Numbered from the stretch's first letter, positions 22,627-32,339 are shown. The stretch: 41,696 nucleotides of DNA from Candidatus Fusicatenibacter merdavium (GCA_019115005.1 DXEK01000110.1:1-41696); one strand, 5' to 3'. Notes: generated by a model not told the origin, from the letters alone. Numbers and translations: made by a program.

Positions 22627-22712
22627 TTGACAAATATATGTGCATTAAATATAATTTAACACATAGAGTACAGGTGTACGCAAAATAAAATTGTATTTAC
22701 GCGAAGCGTAAA
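22627..22712 (+). promoter_or_regulatory. Promoter and palindromic operators of the sugar ABC operon
   Basis: TTGACA - 17 nt - TATAAT (22627-22655); GTACaggtGTAC (22668-22679); TTTACGCgaaGCGTAAA (22696-22712). Confidence 0.75.
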
Positions 22713-22726
22713 GGAAAGGAGACGAC

Positions 22727-24016
22727 ATGAAACGAAAAATGGCAATCAGCTTGATGCTCACAGCAGTAATATGTTCATCCACACTGTTGGGAGGATGCTC
22801 CAGCGGAACGTCTGGAGAGACAAAATCCGGGTCTGGAGAACAGAATGGCAAGATTGAACTGGAATTTTGGAACGTATTTACAGGATCAGACGGCGATATC
22901 CTGAAAGAAATCGTGAACAATTATAATGAGACGAATACTGATAATATTCAGATTAATATGGACATCATGCCAAATGACACGCTTCAGCAGAAACTTCCGG
23001 CAGCTATAGCTACCAATACGGCCCCGGATCTTGTGCTGTTCGGTGTGGAAAATATTGCTCCTTATGTTGCGAATGATTCGCTGGAAGATATCAGCGATTT
23101 CTGGGAAACTGCGGATGTAGATGAGAGTAATTTCCTGGATAACGTTGTGGAGTTATCTTATGTGGATGGAAAATTGTATGGTACACCGATGCAGTACAAT
23201 GTTTCCTATCTCTATTGGAATAAAGATCTATTTGAAGCTGCAGGTCTGGATCCTGAGACACCTCCGGCGACATTGGATGAGCTTGCAGATTTTGCGGAAA
23301 AATGTACCGATGCTTCCAAAAATCAGTATGGACTTGCCCTGCCCGTGCAAACAACATATATGCAGTTCCTCTGGGCAAACGGTGGGGATGCCGATGATCC
23401 GGAAACGGGTACAAATCTTCTGGATTCTGAGGAGAATCTTGCAACTCTCCAGTGGCTGCAGGATCTTGCAGTGAATAAGAAGGTTACACCTGTAAATTCT
23501 ACTGGTTCTGATTGCGACGCAATGTTACAGGCCGGACAGATTGCCATGTATTTCAGTGGTCCGTGGCAGATCAATGGTCTTAGAGAACAGGGAATTAATT
23601 TTGGAATTGCTCCATGCCCGGCAGGAACGGACGGTGCATATTCGCCGGCTGGTGGATGTAGTTATGTGATCCCGAAGGGAACAGATCAGGAAACAAAAGA
23701 AGCTGCGTATAAGTTTATGAAATACTGGTTGAGTGATGAGGTACTGAAGGAATGGTCTCAGAAAAATGGATTTCCTGTCTGGTCAGAAACTTTGATGGAA
23801 GATCCGGAAATTCAAAATGATGAAGTGCTTAGTGCAATTTCAGAGGCGACACAGATCGGACGTTCCTATAATCTGGGATATTCTTTGGCTAGCCAGATTG
23901 ATAATGATGTTATGTTCCCTATGTTTGAAAAAGTTCTTACAGGTGCGGCTTCGCCGGAGGATGCATTAAAAGAAGCTTCGGCAGCGATGGATACTGTGCT
24001 TGCGGGCTCTAATTAA
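22727..24016 (+). CDS. Extracellular sugar-binding lipoprotein of an ABC transporter (family 1 SBP)
   Basis: 429 aa; lipobox LLGGCSS; IELEFWNVFTGSDGD..., PAAIATNTAPDLVLFG. Confidence 0.94.
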   Translation: MKRKMAISLMLTAVICSSTLLGGCSSGTSGETKSGSGEQNGKIELEFWNVFTGSDGDILKEIVNNYNETNTDNIQINMDIMPNDTLQQKLPAAIATNTAPDLVLFGVENIAPYVANDSLEDISDFWETADVDESNFLDNVVELSYVDGKLYGTPMQYNVSYLYWNKDLFEAAGLDPETPPATLDELADFAEKCTDASKNQYGLALPVQTTYMQFLWANGGDADDPETGTNLLDSEENLATLQWLQDLAVNKKVTPVNSTGSDCDAMLQAGQIAMYFSGPWQINGLREQGINFGIAPCPAGTDGAYSPAGGCSYVIPKGTDQETKEAAYKFMKYWLSDEVLKEWSQKNGFPVWSETLMEDPEIQNDEVLSAISEATQIGRSYNLGYSLASQIDNDVMFPMFEKVLTGAASPEDALKEASAAMDTVLAGSN

Positions 24017-24070
24017 GGATAGGATACTGTTGTAAGTTGTACAAATTTTGCAGCGGTGAAATCGGAATGA

Positions 24071-24107
24071 TATATGTCTTTGGGCTGTTTCAGTCCAAAG
24101 ACATATA
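24071..24107 (+). other. Intercistronic hairpin between SBP and permease genes
   Basis: TATATGTCTTTGGGCTG ttt CAGTCCAAAGACATATA: 17-bp stem with one G-T pair, no following U-tract. Confidence 0.8.
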
Positions 24108-24122
24108 ATTTAGGAGAAAATT

Positions 24123-25025
24123 ATGAAAAGAAAGAAAAAATATCAGCCACACAATCAGAAAGCGGCGTATCTTTTTATCTTGCCGTCTATGGTGATACTT
24201 ACGGTATTTGTCTTTATTCCACTGATTGCGTCACTTGTGATCAGCCTGCTGAATATGAATATTTTTATGAATGATATTTCTTTTGCCGGACTGGCAAATT
24301 TCAGGAAACTTTTTTCTGACAGCAGGGTTTCCAATGCTACGTTAAACACGGTGGTTTTCAGTCTGTTTCAGGTACCGCTGCAGGTAGGGCTGGCGCTGCT
24401 CCTTTCTATGTATGTGGCTAAAAATAATAAATACACAAAAATGCTTCGATCTATTTATTATCTTCCGTTTGTATGCTCTATGACAGCTATTGGTATTGTG
24501 TGGTCTATGCTGTTGGATCCCAATCTTGGTCTGGTACCGTACTGGCTGAAACAAATTGGTTTGGAGAGTATTTCTTTTTTAAAAGATCCGTCGCTGGCAA
24601 TGCCGACAGTTATTGTAATTACTGCTTGGAAAGGTTTTGGATATACATTAACATTGATCACGGCTGCCGTCCTGAATATTTCACCATCCCTGTATGAAGC
24701 GGCAGATATTGATGGAGCAAGTGCCTGGACAAAATTTACTCATATTACAATACCGGGTATTTTTCCAACAATAAGCTTTTGTATTGTGACGACCACGATC
24801 AGTTCTCTTCAGGTTTTTGATCAGACGTATGTAATGACGCAGGGCGGACCTTTGTATAAGACGGAGACGTTGGTGCAGTATATTTATGATCGAGGATTTC
24901 AGACTGCGCCTTATGATTTGGGATACGCTTCAGCGATTTCCGTATATTTATTTGCAATTATTGCTGTTGTAACTTTTGTTCTCAGAAAAGTTGTATTGAA
25001 CAAGGGGGAAGAATCGGATGCGTAA
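24123..25025 (+). CDS. Sugar ABC transporter permease (MalF/UgpA type)
   Basis: 300 aa; AADIDGASAWTKFTHITIPGIFPTI EAA-loop; membrane profile. Confidence 0.94.
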   Translation: MKRKKKYQPHNQKAAYLFILPSMVILTVFVFIPLIASLVISLLNMNIFMNDISFAGLANFRKLFSDSRVSNATLNTVVFSLFQVPLQVGLALLLSMYVAKNNKYTKMLRSIYYLPFVCSMTAIGIVWSMLLDPNLGLVPYWLKQIGLESISFLKDPSLAMPTVIVITAWKGFGYTLTLITAAVLNISPSLYEAADIDGASAWTKFTHITIPGIFPTISFCIVTTTISSLQVFDQTYVMTQGGPLYKTETLVQYIYDRGFQTAPYDLGYASAISVYLFAIIAVVTFVLRKVVLNKGEESDA

Positions 25026-25845
25026 AAAGTTTTCTGTGGGGAATACAGTTGGTTTTATCTTGACTTTTCTTGTAGCGCTGACGATACTGATACCGATTTT
25101 CTGGCTGATCGTTTCTGCCTTTAAGACAGATGCGGGTGTTATATCTTACCCACCCAGATTTTTCCCGGATGAGTGGACGATCAATCAGTTTAAATATGTG
25201 ACGGACAGTATTCCGATCTTTCGGATGCTCGGGAATACAGTGATTTTTTCCGGATGTGTTACGGTGATCAGTGTATTGTTTGATTCTATGGCGGGTTATG
25301 CATTTGCAAGAATGAATTTTAAGGGAAAGAAAATGATTTTTTCTATCATCCTTCTTACGATGATGGTGCCTTTCCAGGTTATTATGACGCCTCTGTATAT
25401 TGAAGTGTATAAATTGAATCTTCTGGATACATATTTAGGTCTTATATTGCCAAGAGCAACCAGTGCATATGGCATTTATATGATGGCATCTTTTTTTCAG
25501 GGACTTCCAAAATCTATCGAGGAGTCGGGAAGAATTGATGGAATGGGTGAGTTCAGAATCTTTTGGTCACTTATGCTTCCCTTGTGTAAACCGGCTGTAG
25601 CCAGTCTTGCAATTTTTCATTTTATGAATAACTGGAATGATCTTCTTTATCCACTGATGTTGACCAGTTCGGCAAGTATGAGAACGTTATCGGCAGGCCT
25701 GGCAGTACTGGTTGGAAATAAAGTTATTAAGTATGGGCCAACTTTAGCAGCTACATTGATTTCGATTTTGCCATTGTTGATTCTCTATATTTTTTTCCAG
25801 AGATATTTTGTTGAGGGAATTGCAGCAGGCGGAGAAAAGGAATAG
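25018..25845 (+). CDS. Sugar ABC transporter permease (MalG/UgpE type)
   Basis: 275 aa; EESGRIDGMGEFRIFWSLMLPLCKPA EAA-loop; overlaps the upstream permease. Confidence 0.94.
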   Translation: MRKKFSVGNTVGFILTFLVALTILIPIFWLIVSAFKTDAGVISYPPRFFPDEWTINQFKYVTDSIPIFRMLGNTVIFSGCVTVISVLFDSMAGYAFARMNFKGKKMIFSIILLTMMVPFQVIMTPLYIEVYKLNLLDTYLGLILPRATSAYGIYMMASFFQGLPKSIEESGRIDGMGEFRIFWSLMLPLCKPAVASLAIFHFMNNWNDLLYPLMLTSSASMRTLSAGLAVLVGNKVIKYGPTLAATLISILPLLILYIFFQRYFVEGIAAGGEKE

Positions 25846-25864
25846 AAAAGGATGGTACAAACTA

Positions 25865-27367
25865 TTGAAAGCAAGAAAGATTATAAATAAGGATTTCAGA
25901 AAAGGTACGATTGACAAAAGAATTTATGGATCTTTTGTGGAACACATGGGGCGAGTAGTTTACGGTGGAATTTACGAACCGGGGCATTTCAGTGCAGATG
26001 AAGACGGATTCCGGCAGGATGTACTGGAATTGGTAAAAAAAATGGGGGTTACGGCTGTCAGATATCCGGGCGGAAATTTTGTTTCCTGTTATGACTGGCG
26101 TGATGGTGTGGGACCGAAGGAACAACGTCCTCGTCGCCTGGAATTGGCTTGGAGAGCAGTTGAAACCAATGAGGTGGGGACAAATGAATTTATGAAATGG
26201 GCTCACAAGGCAGAAGTGGAGCCGATATGGGCTGTGAATCTGGGAACAAAAGGGATTGAAAATGCTGTTTCAGCTCTGGAATATTGTAATATTGCAGGCG
26301 GAACAAAATATAGTGATCTGAGACGAAGCCATGGTATTGAAAATCCGTATAGAATTAAAACATGGTGTCTTGGAAACGAAATGGATGGAGAATGGCAGAT
26401 TGGGCATAAGACTGCAGAGGAATATGGAAGACTGGCACAAGAAACAGCGAAGGCGATGAAACTGGTGGATCCGGAAGTTCGGTTGGTTTCCTGCGGAAGT
26501 TCGAAATCGGATATGCTTACTTGGCCGGAGTGGGAGGCAGTGACTCTTTCTTATACTTATGATTATGTGGATTATATTTCGCTGCATCAATATTATGGCG
26601 GACAGGAGAAGGGAACAGCGGAGTTTCTTGCACAGTCCGTTGATATGGAGAATTATATCAAGACGGTAATTGCTACTTGTGATTTTGTAAAAGCAAAGAA
26701 AAGATCACAGAAGATTTTAAATATCAGTTTTGATGAGTGGGGGGTCTGGGAAATGCCGGATCAGGAAGTTGTATCTCAAGTAGATGCAAAGCCCTGGCAA
26801 GTGGCGCCACATCTAAGTGAACAGATTTACACAATGGAAGACGCGCTTTTGTTTGCAAGCATGATGATGAATTTTTTGAAATATGCGGATAGAATCAAAA
26901 TTGCATGTCAGTCGCTGCTGACGAATGTCAGCGCAGCGATTATGACGGAAGAGGGAGCAGAAGCATGGGTTCAGCCGATTTTTTATCCGTTTGCTCATAT
27001 GTCTGCCTATGGTAGAGGTATAGTTTTGGAAGAGCAGGGAAGGGGAGACGCTTATTCGTGTTCATTTGGGGAAGTGGAGTATCTGGACAGTGTTGCCGTT
27101 TATAATGTAGAGAGGAACGAGGTCGTGTTTTTTCTGGTAAATCGTGGAGAAGAGAATATGGATTTTTCTGCGGAGCTGCAGAATTTTAGAATTGAAGGAA
27201 TCGCAGAACATATTATTATGTGCCATGAGAACAGAAAAATTACGAATAGGGAAAATCATAATGCAGTAAAACCTTTTGAGGTTCAGGATGTAACAACGAA
27301 AGATCAAACTATTTCCTGTATGCTGCGTCCTCTTTCATGGAATGTAATTCGGGTAAAGGTTCAGTGA
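25865..27367 (+). CDS. Alpha-N-arabinofuranosidase, GH51
   Basis: Likely TTG start at 25865 (MKARKIINKDFRKGTIDKRIYGSFVEHMGRVVYGGIYEPGH...); [36 protein letters not shown]. Confidence 0.93.
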   Translation: MKARKIINKDFRKGTIDKRIYGSFVEHMGRVVYGGIYEPGHFSADEDGFRQDVLELVKKMGVTAVRYPGGNFVSCYDWRDGVGPKEQRPRRLELAWRAVETNEVGTNEFMKWAHKAEVEPIWAVNLGTKGIENAVSALEYCNIAGGTKYSDLRRSHGIENPYRIKTWCLGNEMDGEWQIGHKTAEEYGRLAQETAKAMKLVDPEVRLVSCGSSKSDMLTWPEWEAVTLSYTYDYVDYISLHQYYGGQEKGTAEFLAQSVDMENYIKTVIATCDFVKAKKRSQKILNISFDEWGVWEMPDQEVVSQVDAKPWQVAPHLSEQIYTMEDALLFASMMMNFLKYADRIKIACQSLLTNVSAAIMTEEGAEAWVQPIFYPFAHMSAYGRGIVLEEQGRGDAYSCSFGEVEYLDSVAVYNVERNEVVFFLVNRGEENMDFSAELQNFRIEGIAEHIIMCHENRKITNRENHNAVKPFEVQDVTTKDQTISCMLRPLSWNVIRVKVQ

Positions 27368-27482
27368 GCAGAGGTTTGATGTGATCCTGCCTGCACTAAA
27401 GTTTCGATATTGTATGTATAAAAAAAATATGGTAAACTTTCTCTTGATAAAATGAGTGAAAACTGTGCAGGAGATAAGGATT

Positions 27483-28469
27483 ATGGGGATAACGACGAAA
27501 GATCTGGCAAATATCTGCAATGTGTCACGAACGACAGTTCACCGGGCGCTGCACGGTACGGGAAGAATCAATCCGGAAACCAAAAAGAAAATTCTGGAGG
27601 TGGCGGAACAGTATGGATATCGTCCCGATATGTTGGCAAGAGGTCTGGTAAAAGGGAAAACTTTTCAGATCGGTGTTGTGATTATGGATGTCAATAACCG
27701 TTATTTTTCTCAGATGCTCAGCGAAATCGAAACTGCGGCACGCCAGGAAGGTTATTTTGTGAATGTTACGATGCACGAACAGAATCCGGAACTCGAGAAG
27801 GAGCAACTTTTGCGGCTCGTTGATTATCATGTGGATGGAATTATTTTGTCTTCTATCAATGGAGGAACAGAATATAAAAAGTTTTTGCAGGAGTTGGAAA
27901 CGCCTGTTGTCACGATTGATAACCGCGTAGATGCAGGGATTCCATTTGTAGCCAGTGATGGATACCGGGCGATTCAGGAGGCTATGGCTGATATTATGAA
28001 TCGCGGCTATGAAAGAATTGCTTTCGTCTGTCCGCCGCTTGCGGATGCCAGAAAGACGAATATCTATACACATCAGGAACGTTTGGCGGCTTACCAAGAT
28101 GCGATGGCAAGAAAAGGAAAGGCGCCGATGGTTTTTTCGGATTGGGATTATCTGGAGAAGACGGAAAAATATTTGCGTTCATCCGGTAAAAAAACCGCTT
28201 TTTTGTGTACGGGAGATATGATTGCGTTGGATATGATTGAATATCTGAAACTCAGAGAACTTGAAGCAGGAAAAGATTATGGAATTATGGGATTTGATAA
28301 TATTGATTTCCTTAAGTATGTGTCTCCGCGTTTGACGACAATCGATAATTCTGTAAAGCAGGTTGCAAATGCTGCCGTGGAATTGCTTTTTCAACTTATT
28401 AATAAGGAAGAAAATGTTAATACAGAACGGATTTTGGGATTTCGAATTGTAGAAGGGGAAACATTGTAG
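27483..28469 (+). CDS. LacI-family transcriptional regulator
   Basis: MGITTKDLANICNVSRTTVHRALHGTGRINPETKKKILE HTH; periplasmic-binding-like domain. Confidence 0.92.
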   Translation: MGITTKDLANICNVSRTTVHRALHGTGRINPETKKKILEVAEQYGYRPDMLARGLVKGKTFQIGVVIMDVNNRYFSQMLSEIETAARQEGYFVNVTMHEQNPELEKEQLLRLVDYHVDGIILSSINGGTEYKKFLQELETPVVTIDNRVDAGIPFVASDGYRAIQEAMADIMNRGYERIAFVCPPLADARKTNIYTHQERLAAYQDAMARKGKAPMVFSDWDYLEKTEKYLRSSGKKTAFLCTGDMIALDMIEYLKLRELEAGKDYGIMGFDNIDFLKYVSPRLTTIDNSVKQVANAAVELLFQLINKEENVNTERILGFRIVEGETL

Positions 28470-28488
28470 CCAAAGGGAAGGTGGTTTT

Positions 28489-28563
28489 ATCCGAGAAGCC
28501 AGTACCATCTGTACTCTTTTGATGATCATCGCAAAGGTGTACAGACGGACTGGTTTCTCGGAT
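28489..28563. terminator. Long (75-nt) bidirectional terminator-like hairpin
   Basis: ATCCGAGAAGCCAGT...ACTGGTTTCTCGGAT with inner CTGTAC/GTACAG and central GATGATCATC, between convergent genes. Confidence 0.75.
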
Positions 28564-28571
28564 TTTTGAGT

Positions 28572-29366
28572 TTACCCGGTGATCAGCTTCACAACAGCGA
28601 TCGCCACAGAGAAGACCGCGACGCCCTTTTTCAGCAGTTCCGGCTTCAGAAAGGCGGTATTGTGACTCCCGATCCAGACGCCGACGCCATGACTGACGAC
28701 AGAGACAGCCAGCACGCCGGCGATGGACAGGAGGTTGCATTGAAGCGTGTACCCGACGCAGGAAGGGATGGCGATAAAGATCGAGTCAAAGAGCGCTACG
28801 CCTACCGCAGTCTTGACCGGAACGCCCATCAGAACCAGCAGAGGCATGACGAGCACCGGACCGCCGGCTCCGGACAGTGCGCAGACGGCGCCGGTAACCA
28901 GTCCGAACAGAACATATATGGCGGATGGAACGCTTTTTTTACCGCCGGGTGATGTTCCCGGACGCTGCGTACCGTCTCCGGAAGATGCTGGTTCCGGTGC
29001 TGCTTTTGCCTCTTTTCGCAGCAGGATGGAAATACCGGAGAGAAGCACGACCGTATAGAGAATGCGCTTCACGACTGCCTCGTCGATCAGCAGGTTCAGA
29101 CGGACGCCGATCACGGCGCCGATCAGGCTGCCGATGCTGATCAGCATCGCGAGTTTCAGGTCAAGATTTTTTGCCCTATAATAATTCCAGGACCCCAGAA
29201 TGCCAGAGATCAGAAAGGCAAAAAAACTCAGCGCCAGCGCCTGTACCGCCGGCATTCCCATAAACCCGCTGTAAAGGATCGGCAGCAGGAATCCGGCAAC
29301 CCCTGTGAGTCCGATCATGCCGCCGACCAGAAGATTTGCAACAATGATGATAAGGTAAGAAAGCAT
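28572..29366 (-). CDS. TauE/SafE-family permease
   Basis: 264 aa; two-repeat membrane protein, GGMIGLTGVAGFLLPILYSG and GAVCALSGAGGPVLVMPLLVLMG. Confidence 0.85.
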   Translation of the reverse strand: MLSYLIIIVANLLVGGMIGLTGVAGFLLPILYSGFMGMPAVQALALSFFAFLISGILGSWNYYRAKNLDLKLAMLISIGSLIGAVIGVRLNLLIDEAVVKRILYTVVLLSGISILLRKEAKAAPEPASSGDGTQRPGTSPGGKKSVPSAIYVLFGLVTGAVCALSGAGGPVLVMPLLVLMGVPVKTAVGVALFDSIFIAIPSCVGYTLQCNLLSIAGVLAVSVVSHGVGVWIGSHNTAFLKPELLKKGVAVFSVAIAVVKLITG

Positions 29367-29426
29367 AAAAAACTCCTTTATGATTTGCTCGACCGAAATG
29401 AAGTACAGACCTGCTGCACTCCGGTT

Positions 29427-30737
29427 TCAGATCTTTTCCTGGTATGCCTGTGCTTCTGCCAGGATCTTCTCTTGGTCGAGCACCAGGATCTGTCCTTTTT
29501 CCATCAGAACACGTCCGCCGACAATGGAATCCGTCACGTCGGAAGCGTCAACGCTCTCCAGAAGTGTGTTGGAGAGCCGGCCGTAAACTGCCAGATGGGG
29601 TTTCTGCATATCGATGCCGATCAGGTCTGCCGGCGCGCCTTCCCGGATCACGCCGCCGTCAGGATTCCCCAGACATTTCTGCCCGTTGACCGTTGCCATG
29701 CGAAGGATTGTCCTGGCGGGCATGACCGCAGGGTTGGACAGGGGAACGCCGAAGCGGAGATTCATCACAGAGCGGAATATCTTCATCTCATTCCACAGGC
29801 TCATTCCGCCGTGAGCGGCTCCGTCTGTTCCGAGGCCGACAGTGATCTTTCTCCCGAGAAGTGACGGTGTGTCGGGCGCGGCTTTTCCGCAGTTGCTGAA
29901 AGGGCAGTGGCAGATCTTTACTCCTCTCTGCGCCAGCAGATCCTTTTCTTCTTCCGAGAGGAGAAGGCTGTGAGCGCCGAGAAAATTTTCACCCAGGATT
30001 CCCAGACGGTCCAGATATTCGTAAGGGCGCATCTGTTCCCGCTCCATGAAGAAATTGATCTCGCCGGGATATTCGTTCATATGGGCCTGGAGCATGGTTT
30101 TCCGCTCGTTTGCCCGGGAGGCTGCCGTCGCCATCAGTTCCCGGGAGCAGGAGATCAGGGAGCGGAGAGAATAGTAGACGCTCAGATTTCCTTTTCCGTG
30201 AAACGCATCGTACAGACGGTCGGTCCGGAGGATCGCTTCCCCGGCGTCCATAGAAATAGACGCAGGGAGACCTTTCTGGTCCATGGTAGAGTAAGATAAT
30301 GCGCCGCGAAGGCCGCTCTCCAGATAAACTTCCGCGGCTTCTTCCATGAAATAACTTCCGGCGTCGATAAATCCCACTGTGCCGGACCGGATCATATCCA
30401 GAGTGGCAAGCTGTGCGCTGAGACGCATTTTTTCCGGTGTCAGAGTGCTCTCGAAGGGCAGCATGATCCGGGTCCAGATCATCGGCATTTCGTCCAGGAC
30501 ACGGCCCCGGAGAAGCTGCTGCCCGGTATGCATGTGGGCGTCCACAAGACCCGGAAGATAGACACAGCCGCTTCCGTCTATCGTCCGGGTGAACGTATAG
30601 GCTTCTTTCAGTTCGTCGAGAGATCCGATCTTTTCTATTTTCCCGTCTGTAACCGCGATACTGTTTCCCTGCTGAAGTTCAAAAGATCCGTCCAGGTAAT
30701 CGGCGTGGCGGATCAGCAGATCTGCGTGTTTTTTCAT
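29427..30737 (-). CDS. Amidohydrolase-family protein (SsnA/Trz/guanine-deaminase-like)
   Basis: 436 aa; LPGLVDAHMHTGQQLLRGR, LQAHMNEYPGE, AHSLLLSEEE, GLGTDGAAHGG. Confidence 0.88.
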   Translation of the reverse strand: MKKHADLLIRHADYLDGSFELQQGNSIAVTDGKIEKIGSLDELKEAYTFTRTIDGSGCVYLPGLVDAHMHTGQQLLRGRVLDEMPMIWTRIMLPFESTLTPEKMRLSAQLATLDMIRSGTVGFIDAGSYFMEEAAEVYLESGLRGALSYSTMDQKGLPASISMDAGEAILRTDRLYDAFHGKGNLSVYYSLRSLISCSRELMATAASRANERKTMLQAHMNEYPGEINFFMEREQMRPYEYLDRLGILGENFLGAHSLLLSEEEKDLLAQRGVKICHCPFSNCGKAAPDTPSLLGRKITVGLGTDGAAHGGMSLWNEMKIFRSVMNLRFGVPLSNPAVMPARTILRMATVNGQKCLGNPDGGVIREGAPADLIGIDMQKPHLAVYGRLSNTLLESVDASDVTDSIVGGRVLMEKGQILVLDQEKILAEAQAYQEKI

Positions 30738-30759
30738 GTCCGTTCCTCCTTGCTTTGTG

Positions 30760-31206
30760 TCAGATCGCCCCGGTCAGGCTGAGAACAACCTGCGAGATGA
30801 TCGCGGAGCCGAGGAAGGTTCCGGTCATGACGAGTACGCCGACGATGATCATCTTCCATCCCTGTTTCAGGAAGGAGCGGATCTGATCACTGATGGAGAT
30901 TCCCGCATAAGCGCCCACCAGAGTCAGCGGTGCGGTGAAGTTGATCTTGTTGGCAGACTCAATGACAAATTCGCGTACCGGGGAGATCGGGCTTGCAACC
31001 AAAAGGCCGATGACCGAGCAGTAAGCCACGATGGGGAGGCGCAGCGGGATCAGTTTGGTGCAGACCACGGCAGCTATGGAGATCGCGAGCAGCACAAGGA
31101 TTCCGGGCAGAGAGTCCATAAACCCTACCTGAAAGCCTACGAAATTTGCCAGGCCGATGCCGAGGCCGGATATGATCAGCAGAAGGATCCATTCCAGATA
31201 TCTCAT
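30760..31206 (-). CDS. Small multi-TM membrane protein, function unknown
   Basis: 148 aa; strongly hydrophobic, about 4 TM; immediately upstream of the amidohydrolase. Confidence 0.7.
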   Translation of the reverse strand: MRYLEWILLLIISGLGIGLANFVGFQVGFMDSLPGILVLLAISIAAVVCTKLIPLRLPIVAYCSVIGLLVASPISPVREFVIESANKINFTAPLTLVGAYAGISISDQIRSFLKQGWKMIIVGVLVMTGTFLGSAIISQVVLSLTGAI

Positions 31207-31298
31207 TTTTCTTTTCCTCTTCTTTCTCTTATTATAATTTCGGATGTTTTACTGTGTGCAGCCACAGGTGCAGGTGCGCCGCGCCTGCACCTGTCGGG

Positions 31299-31548
31299 TT
31301 ACGGCGTATCGGAATCCTGTCCGGAGGTTTCATCGGATCCGCTGCCGCCTGCTTTTCGTGTCAGGACTTCGCTTGGCTCATGGCGCAGACGGGCGAATTT
31401 CGGTTCCAGAAATTCGTAAAGTTTCCTTGTCAGCGGAATGCCCACAAAGATCGCCACGTAAATACCGGTCAGCCCGGACAGCGTCTCGCTGGTGCTGGCA
31501 AGAGCGGACAGCTGAGCGGAGAGATCGGGATAGATCGTTCTGGTCGCA
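31299..31548 (-). pseudogene. 3' fragment of a membrane protein gene (5' part deleted)
   Basis: Minus-strand frame ATRTIYPDLSAQLSALASTSETLSGLTGIYVAIFVGIPLTRKLYEFLEPKFARLRHEPSEVLTRKAGGSGSDETSGQDSDTP* with no start; upstream frame is closed. Confidence 0.6.
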
Positions 31549-32213
31549 GATTATGAACAGATATGCCGAGAGTCCGCAAAGATAGCCAGGGGCGACGACG
31601 CAGCCCTGAGGATCGGGTATCTGCGCAGCTATAGCGGCAGAGAGGTTCAACTTGCGTTGGAGGAATTTACGGAAAAATATCCCGGAATTTCCGTGCAGCT
31701 TATGTACGGCAATCACGAAGAGTTGTTTCGGCTGCTGCGCACAGAGGGCACTGATCTGGTGCTGAATGATCAGCGCAGGGCGTTTTCCGACGAGTATGTC
31801 AACCTGGTCCTGACGACGAGCAGTATGTACGCTGAGATCTCCGCCAGAAATCCCATGGCTGCGCTTCCGTCCGCCACACCCCAGGGACTAAAAAATATTC
31901 CTGTATTCTCGTCGCCTCCAGAGAACAGAGAGAGATCGAACAGGATTATTACAGGACAGTCGTCGGTTTCCAGGGGGAATTTCTGTATGCGGAAAATCTG
32001 GAGGAAGCCCGTCTGCGGGTGATCAGCGGTCAGGGTTTTACGCCTGTGGACGACGGCAGTCAGACGATGAATCCCGGTACTTCGATCTGCCGGATTCCGC
32101 TCTGCCACGGGAAAGAGCCGATCACCCGGAAGTACTGTCTGTTCTGGAAAAAGGACAATTCCGGTTATTATATAGAAGAATTTGCAGAGATGCTGAAGAG
32201 CAAATTTGTATAA
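31548..32213 (+). pseudogene. LysR-family regulator remnant: HTH domain missing and effector domain frameshifted
   Basis: YEQICRESAKIARGDDAALRIGYLRSYSGREVQLALEEFTEKYPGISVQLMYGNHEELFRLLRTEGTDLVL... then 1-nt frameshift near 31903 into CILVASREQREIEQDYYRTVVGFQGEFLYAENLEEARLRVISGQGF...EEFAEMLKSKFV*. Confidence 0.75.
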
Positions 32214-32339
32214 TGGCAGCACGGGGCCTTACGAAAGCCGGCTGACGCCGCTTTCGGGTTCTGATGTGCCGGATCTGTTCGAGCGGCTGTTCGGAAAAAA
32301 TATCCCCACCCCCGGCTTGTGGGCGTCTGACGAATCCGC

